Positions 57,531 to 64,000 of a stretch of 64,000 bases of DNA are shown here, piece by piece (positions within the stretch are counted from its first letter, which is position 1; each line of letters starts with the position of its first letter). Below the pieces are notes generated by a model that ran no database searches, was not told the DNA's origin, and saw only the letters and a program-made list of their open reading frames with translations. The stretch is from Alteromonas stellipolaris. GTDB taxonomy: Bacteria > Pseudomonadota > Gammaproteobacteria > Enterobacterales > Alteromonadaceae. Made by a program: the position numbers and the translations under genes. Location: the NCBI RefSeq assembly GCF_001562115.1, contig NZ_CP013926.1, forward strand, positions 3,100,001 through 3,164,000, written 5' to 3'.

Positions 57531-59606
57531 TTATAACAACACCTCACCTTTCAGCGCCGTTTTTGATGCAATATGTGCAGGCTTAAATGCGTGAAAAAAC
57601 GTTTCGAATTTTTTCGCTTGCGCGGGTTTAGCGATAAAATATCCTTGACCAAAATGGCAACCAAACTCCGTTAACATCTGTAGTTGGGCTTCATCCTCGA
57701 TACCTTCAGCAACCACCTTAATATTTAGATTTTTCGCCATTTGAACAATGGTATTGCACAGTGTAGTACCTGCTGAATCAATACCTAGCTGTTGGACGAA
57801 ACTTTTGTCTATCTTGATGATATCTATTTTTAGCTGTTGCAAATACGACAATGAAGAATACCCTACTCCAAAGTCATCAATAGCGATCTCAACACCTTTT
57901 TCTTTCAGTAAACGTAAGTCTTCAACCACCTTCTTTCTATCTGTCATCAATGCAGTTTCAGTGATTTCTATTGCTATTGCATTTGCGCCTAAATTAGCGT
58001 CATCCAGAATACGGATAAACTCAGGTATCCAGTTGTCTTCTGGCTTTAATTGCGCGGCAGAAACATTAATATTTACGCAAAAGTTAGGGCACAAGCTTTG
58101 CCTAAACGCTTGAACATTAGCAATCGCATTTTGAAGCACCCAATTTCCCAGCTCTACAATTAGGCCATTTTCTTCCGCGATAGGAATAAAGTCCTGAGGT
58201 GAAATTACCCCCTTCTCTGGATGATGCCAACGAATTAACGCTTCTGCTTTATCAATTTTTCGTGTTTCAATGTTGTAGATAGGTTGATAGAAGAGTTCTA
58301 GTTCGTCATTTTTCAAGGCTTGGCGCAAGTCGCTTATCACCAGCTTTTTGGCTTCTAATTTTTCTAACATTGAAGTGTGAAAGAAGCGATAGCAATTCCT
58401 TCCTGATGATTTTGCCTCATACATTGCTAAGTCGGCTTTTTTCATTATTTCTTCAGCAGACTGACCACACTCTGGGTAAGAACTCGCGCCAATACTGGCG
58501 GTTATATGGACACTTTCATCGCGGATCAGGAAGGGTTTATTAAACTCATATCTAATTCGATTCGCAATGCTTTCGATAACACTGGGCTCTGCTACATCGC
58601 GCAGGAATATAGTGAATTCATCGCCGCCTAATCGCGCAAGGGTATCGCCTTTGTTAATAATGGCCTGAATACGTTTTGCTGCATCAACAATTAACAAATC
58701 GCCATAATCATGACCTAACGTGTCATTCACCTCCTTAAAGCCATCCAAGTCAAGGAACAGCAATGTAAAGGTATGGGGCTTTACATTTTTACTCACGTCG
58801 TTTATTAATTCATAAATATAACGCCGATTTGGCAAACCGGATAAACTGTCTTTGTATGCTTGATCTCTTAATTCAATATTGGCCTTTTCTAATTCACCAG
58901 TCCGTTGCTGAACCGTACTCTCTAACAAGTTATCTCTAAGGGAAATGGTTTCTAACATCGAATTAAACCCTTTCGTTAAGTCCCCTATTTCATCAAAGGA
59001 ACTATAGGTCGCTCTTATTGAGTAATCATGACTGTGAGTCACCTTTTTAACCACTGCCGCCAAGCGCAAAATAGGATAGATAAAACGCTTACTAGCGAAA
59101 AGTGAAAGGAAAAAGCCAAAAACGATAATAGTGATAAAGATGGCACCTAGAAACATCAAATAGAATGAAACATGTTTCCTCACTGAACTATCATCCGTAT
59201 AGATAATAAGTGAGCCATAATGAGAGTCATGCGCTTCTAAGCTAGTCTCAGTTTTAGTCAGCGCTTGGTTATCTAATCGTGCTGCACTCTCAGCGATATC
59301 AATTGATGTAAAAACATCACCTTGATGATCTATTACACTCACCATGACCACACTGTCCTGATAGGCGAGTGGTTCTATAAGCTCATGAATAGCTTCTTTG
59401 TCGTTAAAAATGAGTGATGCCGTGACATTGGGAGCGAGTATTTGTGCCAGTGAATTTACCCGTCGAACTTCAGCGTTACTCAACGTATTAATTTGATACA
59501 CCGACATGACTAGCAACGTGATAAGCGTAGAAAATGACGCTACTGCCATGAACATAGCCGTCAATCTAAATAATAGTGAACGCTTTTTCAGAAACATATT
59601 CACCAT
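57531..59606 (-). CDS. YfiN-like membrane GGDEF-EAL c-di-GMP enzyme
   Basis: A 691-residue protein. Transmembrane helix about 12-33, a CHASE8-like periplasmic sensor about 40-145 (ILAPNVTASLIFNDKEA), helix 2 about 150-172, HAMP about 172-225, GGDEF about 255-415 and EAL about 430-675. The cyclase motif LARLGGDEF is intact. At the inhibitory RxxD position the sequence is NKGD, so product inhibition is probably lost. The EAL domain keeps EALIRWHHP, NINVSAAQL, ITETALM, IDDFGVGYSS, IDKSF and VAEGIED, so it looks active. The architecture matches YfiN/TpbB plus an added EAL. It overlaps the yfiR-like stop and is co-transcribed with it and the receptor gene. Confidence 0.9.
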   Translation of the reverse strand: MVNMFLKKRSLLFRLTAMFMAVASFSTLITLLVMSVYQINTLSNAEVRRVNSLAQILAPNVTASLIFNDKEAIHELIEPLAYQDSVVMVSVIDHQGDVFTSIDIAESAARLDNQALTKTETSLEAHDSHYGSLIIYTDDSSVRKHVSFYLMFLGAIFITIIVFGFFLSLFASKRFIYPILRLAAVVKKVTHSHDYSIRATYSSFDEIGDLTKGFNSMLETISLRDNLLESTVQQRTGELEKANIELRDQAYKDSLSGLPNRRYIYELINDVSKNVKPHTFTLLFLDLDGFKEVNDTLGHDYGDLLIVDAAKRIQAIINKGDTLARLGGDEFTIFLRDVAEPSVIESIANRIRYEFNKPFLIRDESVHITASIGASSYPECGQSAEEIMKKADLAMYEAKSSGRNCYRFFHTSMLEKLEAKKLVISDLRQALKNDELELFYQPIYNIETRKIDKAEALIRWHHPEKGVISPQDFIPIAEENGLIVELGNWVLQNAIANVQAFRQSLCPNFCVNINVSAAQLKPEDNWIPEFIRILDDANLGANAIAIEITETALMTDRKKVVEDLRLLKEKGVEIAIDDFGVGYSSLSYLQQLKIDIIKIDKSFVQQLGIDSAGTTLCNTIVQMAKNLNIKVVAEGIEDEAQLQMLTEFGCHFGQGYFIAKPAQAKKFETFFHAFKPAHIASKTALKGEVLL

Positions 59607-60139
59607 GGCTCTCGCGGCGTGTCAACAACTCGCCCCAATCTCATTACCTTTGAACTCATTACGATATTTGCTCTCTCGAGCCTTTGCGGGGCTATTTCAA
59701 AACGTATTTTTCCGCCCGTCTTAAATAAGTTTATATGCCCTGACCACTGAGCAATATTTTTGGACTCTGAAATAATCATAGTACTGATGAACTCAGCACT
59801 ATCGAGTGAGACTGGCTTATGCTGACTTTTCTCTACGATAAACAGCGAGTGACACCCAGACTCAGGGTGATCTATATAAGTAGCTACAACAGGCTTTCCT
59901 TTCACCTTCTGATTTGCGAGCGTAATTAAAGCTGAATTTACAAAATCAGAATCGTTGCTGCATATTCTGTAGACATCACTTTCGTTAGGATCGAACCACT
60001 CACCAGAGCTGTAAAGTGCAAAGTTATAGATAAATCCTGCTTTAATCGCATTTTCTCTGTTACTTGAGCGTGCATGTGACTCACTAAATGGCAGTGCAAT
60101 GATAAAAATGATAAGTACTATTTTGATGTAATTCTTCAT
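59600..60139 (-). CDS. YfiR-family periplasmic protein (DUF4154)
   Basis: A 179-residue exported protein with signal peptide to about residue 23 (IKIVLIIFIIALPFSESHA). The mature part has the YfiR-family pattern: NAIKAGFIYNFALYSSGEW near 29-47, YRICSNDSDF near 55, a Cys in PESGCHSLFIVEKS near 92-105, and a C-terminal GGKIRFEIAPQRLERANIVMS stretch (in part) near 140-160. In Pseudomonas, YfiR holds the cyclase YfiN inactive in the periplasm until redox or envelope signals release it. Here it lies directly before the YfiN-like gene (7-bp overlap) and 6 bp after the receptor gene. Confidence 0.88.
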   Translation of the reverse strand: MKNYIKIVLIIFIIALPFSESHARSSNRENAIKAGFIYNFALYSSGEWFDPNESDVYRICSNDSDFVNSALITLANQKVKGKPVVATYIDHPESGCHSLFIVEKSQHKPVSLDSAEFISTMIISESKNIAQWSGHINLFKTGGKIRFEIAPQRLERANIVMSSKVMRLGRVVDTPREPW

Positions 60140-60145
60140 AGATAT

Positions 60146-62098
60146 TTACTCAAAAAAGTAGCTAAGGTTGATAACGTAAGAGGGTTCAATAAACGAAGGA
60201 ACTACAAAAAGTTGCCGCGTATTTGCATACTCAACCCTATCACTAATAAACAAATTATTTCCGGTGGCACTAAACTGTAAGTTCTCCGATATTTGCCATT
60301 GCCATGATACGTCTAACGCATAGTAGTCGTCAGTACTGTAAGCGTCCCCCCTCTCCCAGCGAGCAGTAGTAAAGAGTGAATGAGCATCACTAAGCTGCAA
60401 AGATGTTTTGAACAACCACTGTTCAACCTTTGAATTTTCGCCCGTTGGTGATTGCAAATTTTCTGAGAGATCATAATCGATTTTGGCAAAACTATAGGTA
60501 AGTTCAGTATTAACCCAGGAGGCAACTTGCCAATCTACAAAGGCCTCTGCACCGTAAGTATCCAATCGTCCGTCAGAGACAAATGTTTGAATGAATAAGG
60601 AAGGCGGATTTATCGCAACGTCAGTGGTGAGTACGTTGTCAGCTTCGGTTTTAAACAACGATAAATCGATATCCCATCGACTGGCGCTGTAGCGATAGCC
60701 AACCTCTTTTGAAACTGACTGCTCAGCTTGTATATCTTTATTGCCTTGAATGATTTGCGCCAATATAAAGTTGCCGAAAGGGATACCTGCAGCGCGGAAA
60801 GATAAATCCATTTCAGTAAACGATGGAAAGCGGCTGCCTTTTGATATTGACCCCCAAAGCGTAGACTCCTCATTCACCTTCCACATCACTTTGGCTGAGG
60901 GTTGATGCTGCCAACCTATGGCACTATTACGCTCAACTTTACTTCCTAAGCTAACGCTAACTTGGCTGGGAATGTGTTCATATTGGGCTTGTAAAAAAGC
61001 ACTGTAATACTGCAGGCTATCAAGATTATTTAACGAGGTAAGGTAGTCATTATTTGTCAGCGTTAAGCCGATATTGCGATAATTTAATCCAAAGTCGAAC
61101 TGAAATGCATTGATTTGTGAGCTTATCAAATAATCAATACTGACATCTTCTTGTTTATCTTCGAAATAAAATGAATCGTACTCTTCGTTGTTGTAGGTTA
61201 ACTGGAAAACTTGGCTGGTATTGTTATCGATGATGTGATCAAGTCGAACCGCAAAATTAAATAAGTCTCTTGTCTCTGAATCTTCATTAAATTGGGTGGC
61301 GTTTGTTAGTAAATCGGGAGCCAACACGACATTTCTAATGTCGATGTTTTGGTACTCACCTTGCACTAATACGAATACGCTGTCACTCAAGTTGAGGTCA
61401 AAGCGCGTACCAATACCTTGAGAGTGGTTACTATCATTGGGGGTAATAGAAAAATGAGCGTTGTTTGATTCTCGAAGGTTTTTACTAAAAGCATGAACCC
61501 TAAACGAACCCAAAGAGTCGAGATCTTTACCAAAGCGAATAGCGGCGTTTGTCAGTTCACTACCCACCTCTAAGGTACTCAGTAAACCACGGGTATCTTC
61601 GCTATGTTTAGTAATAATATTTACCACACCATTAGTGGCATTATTTCCCCATGACAATCCACCATTACTTCTAACTACTTCAATTCTTTCAATGTCATAC
61701 AACGGAGTATTGAGGCTTTCCCAGTTGACTCCACCGTCTACTGCATCATAAATACTTTGCCCATTGACAAGCACTAACATTCGGCTAGAAAAACGCCCTG
61801 CTACCGCACGTAATGTTACAGCCCAGTTGTTGTTATCAATTTTTCGCACCTGTAGACCAGGCACAAGCGATAGGGCTTGGGGAATAGAGGTTACACCTGA
61901 ACGCTTTATTTCATCGCCAGGAAGAACATAAATGGATGCAGCATTTTCCTTTGCAACACGTAACCGACGAGTAACGGTGGAAAGTTGCACATCTAAATCC
62001 ATCAGTGCGTCTAACGCTAGATGTTTACTATCTATCGACTGCGAGGCTGCCCCAAATGGGATAAGCAACGCTACCAAAAGTCCGGTTAAAACTTTCAT
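60146..62098 (-). CDS. TonB-dependent receptor-like outer-membrane protein
   Basis: A 650-residue outer-membrane beta-barrel with signal peptide MKVLTGLLVALLIPFGAAS. The plug domain is at about 40-155 (PGDEIKRSGVTSIPQALSLVPGLQV in part, RMLVLVNGQSIYD, IERIEVVRSNGG, NGVVNIITK). The barrel runs to the end, with the penultimate residue aromatic (NLSYFFE). The N-terminus LMDLDVQLSTVTRR is that of the vitamin B12/iron receptor-like subgroup with a poor TonB box. The substrate is unknown. It is first in an operon with YfiR and a GGDEF-EAL enzyme, so signalling rather than only transport is likely (inference). Confidence 0.88.
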   Translation of the reverse strand: MKVLTGLLVALLIPFGAASQSIDSKHLALDALMDLDVQLSTVTRRLRVAKENAASIYVLPGDEIKRSGVTSIPQALSLVPGLQVRKIDNNNWAVTLRAVAGRFSSRMLVLVNGQSIYDAVDGGVNWESLNTPLYDIERIEVVRSNGGLSWGNNATNGVVNIITKHSEDTRGLLSTLEVGSELTNAAIRFGKDLDSLGSFRVHAFSKNLRESNNAHFSITPNDSNHSQGIGTRFDLNLSDSVFVLVQGEYQNIDIRNVVLAPDLLTNATQFNEDSETRDLFNFAVRLDHIIDNNTSQVFQLTYNNEEYDSFYFEDKQEDVSIDYLISSQINAFQFDFGLNYRNIGLTLTNNDYLTSLNNLDSLQYYSAFLQAQYEHIPSQVSVSLGSKVERNSAIGWQHQPSAKVMWKVNEESTLWGSISKGSRFPSFTEMDLSFRAAGIPFGNFILAQIIQGNKDIQAEQSVSKEVGYRYSASRWDIDLSLFKTEADNVLTTDVAINPPSLFIQTFVSDGRLDTYGAEAFVDWQVASWVNTELTYSFAKIDYDLSENLQSPTGENSKVEQWLFKTSLQLSDAHSLFTTARWERGDAYSTDDYYALDVSWQWQISENLQFSATGNNLFISDRVEYANTRQLFVVPSFIEPSYVINLSYFFE

Positions 62099-62235
62099 CC
62101 ATTAATCACCAAGAAGAGACTATAAGCATTGTGTTCTGATTAGCAGTCATAGAATTAGAAAAGAGTACGTACTACGCCAAACCGTGTTATTTATTGGTTA
62201 TGGAATTCTATGTATAACCGGTTAGAAACGACTAA

Positions 62236-62241
62236 ATTATA
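62236..62241 (-). promoter_or_regulatory. -10 element for the receptor-YfiR-cyclase operon
   Basis: A perfect TATAAT on the minus strand, about 138 bp before the ATG, without a good -35. A GGTTAT/ATAACC inverted repeat (62196-62201 and 62214-62219) lies just downstream and could be an operator. The 306-bp gap 62099-62404 otherwise contains only the secF terminator. Confidence 0.4.
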
Positions 62242-62341
62242 GCCTACCGTTAAATAATTGGATGTAATACTTAATGATAATTTTCTTGGTGAAGATAAAG
62301 AGTGAACACTAACTTGTATCTGGGGGAAACAGGCCGAAGGC

Positions 62342-62376
62342 AAAAAAAAGCTAGTCAGTAATCTGACTAGCTTTTT
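62342..62376 (-). terminator. secDF operon terminator
   Basis: GCTAGTCAG (62350-62358), loop TAAT, CTGACTAGC (62363-62371), A-run 62342-62349 and T-run 62372-62376. It is an intrinsic terminator 30 bp past secF, able to act on both strands. Confidence 0.92.
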
Positions 62377-62404
62377 CGTGTCTGGCAATACCTAGCGTTT
62401 ATGA

Positions 62405-63346
62405 TTACGGCATAGGATCTAAATCGGCACCTTCTTTTTCCACCTGAGGTGGCATCAAATCTTCTTTGCTGATCCCCAGTGCTAGTGCAACCGAGCTGGC
62501 AATATAAACTGAAGAGTAGGTACCCACAACCACACCGAACAACAATGCAGTAGCGAATCCGTGAATTAGCGCGCCGCCTTTGTAAAACAGTGCAACCAAT
62601 ACCAGTACCGTGGTTAATGACGTAATAATGGTACGGTTCAAGGTTTGCGTAAGCGAGATATTGATAATATCAATAGGCTCACCTTTGCGAATTTTACGGA
62701 AGTTTTCACGAATACGATCGGATACAACAATGGTATCGTTAAGCGAGTAACCAATTACCGCTAATACCGCTGCGAGTACCGTTAAATCAAATTCAATTTG
62801 AAGTATCGAAAATAACCCCAAGGTCAGAATAACATCATGAGCAAGAGCCGATACAGAACCTAGTGCGAAACGCCATTCAAAACGCATGGCAACGTAAACT
62901 AATATACAAATTAGCGCCACCAACATGGCTAAGCCGCCCTGTTCGGTAAGCTCTTCGCCAACGTTTGGCCCTACGAACTCAATACGACGCATATCAACCG
63001 CAGTGCCGTCAGCACGTAGCGCTGCTAATACTTGCTCACCAATGGTGGCGGCTTTAACACCGTCACGAGGGGCAATACGAATAAGCACCTCTTGGCTGCT
63101 GCCAAAGTTTTGTACAATAGCATCTTCGAATTCCGCATTGTTAAGTAACGTACGAATCGATTCGAGGTTTGCCGAATCTTCATAACCAACTTCAATTAGC
63201 GTTCCGCCAGTGAAATCTAATCCCCAATTAAGACTGTTCACGCCTAAAGAGACGAACGAGCCTAAAATAAGAATGGTAGATAGCACCATCGCTGGCACAC
63301 GCAGACGCATGAAATTAATGGTTTCAGATAACTTTAATAATTGCAT
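62405..63346 (-). CDS. secF: Protein translocase subunit SecF
   Basis: Inner-membrane partner of SecD that uses the proton gradient to pull proteins through SecYEG. It has 313 residues and six transmembrane helices. The periplasmic P1-like domain begins with GLDFTGGTLIEVGYED near 43-58 (the conserved D/ETGG-type motif). VLAVIGYSLNDTIVVSDRIREN (in part) near 195-216 is the SecF transmembrane signature with the functional Asp. It lies 9 bp after secD. Confidence 0.96.
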   Translation of the reverse strand: MQLLKLSETINFMRLRVPAMVLSTILILGSFVSLGVNSLNWGLDFTGGTLIEVGYEDSANLESIRTLLNNAEFEDAIVQNFGSSQEVLIRIAPRDGVKAATIGEQVLAALRADGTAVDMRRIEFVGPNVGEELTEQGGLAMLVALICILVYVAMRFEWRFALGSVSALAHDVILTLGLFSILQIEFDLTVLAAVLAVIGYSLNDTIVVSDRIRENFRKIRKGEPIDIINISLTQTLNRTIITSLTTVLVLVALFYKGGALIHGFATALLFGVVVGTYSSVYIASSVALALGISKEDLMPPQVEKEGADLDPMP

Positions 63347-63355
63347 GTCCTGCTC

Positions 63356-64000
63356 CTATATCGCTAATTTCTGTACATTACGTCGACCGCCCCACACTGC
63401 GTTAACGATAACGCGTGTCAGTAAAATAGCAGTAAACATAGAGGTAGCAATACCAATCATTAGCGTAATAGAGAAGCCTTTAATTGGACCGGTTCCTACA
63501 GCGAACAGAATAAGACCCGCAATAAACGTGGTGATGTTAGCATCTAAAATGGTAGAGAACGCGCTGTCATAGCCATGATGAATAGCTTGTTGAGGGCTTC
63601 TTCCATCACGCAACTCTTCTCGAATTCGCTCGAAAATAAGCACGTTAGCATCTACCGCCATACCAACGGTAAGTACAATACCTGCCATACCGGGTAAGGT
63701 TAGCGTAGCACCAGGGATCATCGACATAATACCCACAATCATCACTAAGTTCGTGATAAGTGCAATGTTTGCCACAATACCAAAAGCTTTGTAGTAAATA
63801 AGCATAAATACCAGAACCGCTAACAAACCATACACAATAGCTTGCGTACCAAGTTCAATATTCTCTTTACCTAAGCTTGGCCCTACCGTGCGCTCTTCAA
63901 CAATTTGAATAGGGGCAATCAATGCACCGGCGCGAAGTAGTAAAGCTAAATCGCGGGCTTCTTTTGGAGAATCAAGGCCGGTAATTTGAAATTTACTGCC
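63356..64000 (-). CDS. secD: Protein translocase subunit SecD, 5' part outside the window
   Basis: The frame is open at the window edge, so the last 214 residues are seen. They include the end of the P1 region ([20 protein letters not shown], then [12 protein letters not shown]) and the C-terminal membrane domain with [20 protein letters not shown], the SecD signature and functional Asp, and [20 protein letters not shown]. An internal ATG-like start is irrelevant because homology continues upstream. It is followed directly by secF. Confidence 0.96.
   Translation of the reverse strand, partial: GSKFQITGLDSPKEARDLALLLRAGALIAPIQIVEERTVGPSLGKENIELGTQAIVYGLLAVLVFMLIYYKAFGIVANIALITNLVMIVGIMSMIPGATLTLPGMAGIVLTVGMAVDANVLIFERIREELRDGRSPQQAIHHGYDSAFSTILDANITTFIAGLILFAVGTGPIKGFSITLMIGIATSMFTAILLTRVIVNAVWGGRRNVQKLAI

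Noticed and set aside
62191..62388. A 65-codon minus-strand frame between secF and the receptor gene
   Set aside because: It begins before the secF terminator hairpin and runs across it; no ribosome site or hydrophobic pattern.

Overview
The window looks like core chromosome of a marine gammaproteobacterium of the Alteromonadales, most likely Alteromonas or a close relative. This rests on gene order and protein resemblance, not on a search. Base composition looks moderate (mid-40s percent GC by eye). No phage, insertion sequence, CRISPR array or rRNA operon was seen.

Layout. (1) 1-4527: a truncated BASS-type transporter, a divergent LysR regulator, then a PlcP-type metallophosphoesterase and the bifunctional ornithine-lipid synthase OlsF. 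Each of these last two genes has four 7-bp half-sites at 11-bp pitch, ending 10 bp before a -10 element, which is the layout of a PhoB-activated promoter. Together they look like a phosphate-starvation membrane-remodelling module. (2) 4530-6294: dapE, a 15-bp-period repeat array and a 56-codon membrane-protein gene. (3) 6509-15413: the protein-quality-control block tig, clpP, clpX, lon, hupB, ppiD, with a sigma-32-like promoter before lon. (4) 15734-16404: five tRNA genes (Pro-Arg-His-Leu-Pro) behind one strong promoter. (5) 16709-22713, plus strand: folD, a DUF1415 gene, trmO, proS, a metallo-hydrolase and pldA. (6) 22755-27491, minus strand: a histone-deacetylase-like protein, a chemoreceptor and an SGNH-type acyltransferase. 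(7) 27761-33569: guaB-guaA, with xseA and an unknown exported protein divergent. (8) 33919-44049: the conserved minus-strand run ndk, rlmN, pilF, rodZ, ispG, hisS, yfgM, bamB, der. (9) 44261-54037: trmJ, cysE, iscR, iscS followed by sufBCDS-A-T-E. (10) suhB, then a 7-kb accessory block (OpgC-like acyltransferase, membrane LytTR regulator, and a TonB-receptor/YfiR/GGDEF-EAL operon). (11) secF and the 3' part of secD.

Three things stand out. First is the plcP-olsF pair with matching Pho boxes. Second, at the place where relatives such as Pseudomonas carry iscU-iscA-hscBA-fdx between iscS and ndk, this genome carries a suf operon; its IscS also lacks the C-terminal tail associated with IscU binding. 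Third is a YfiBNR-like c-di-GMP operon in which a TonB-dependent receptor takes the outer-membrane position and the cyclase carries an intact-looking EAL domain. Regulatory sites read directly from sequence include a near-perfect type 1 IscR box before iscR, a separate promoter for sufB, GC-rich-discriminator promoters before guaB, the tRNAs and ndk, and an apparently leaderless folD mRNA.
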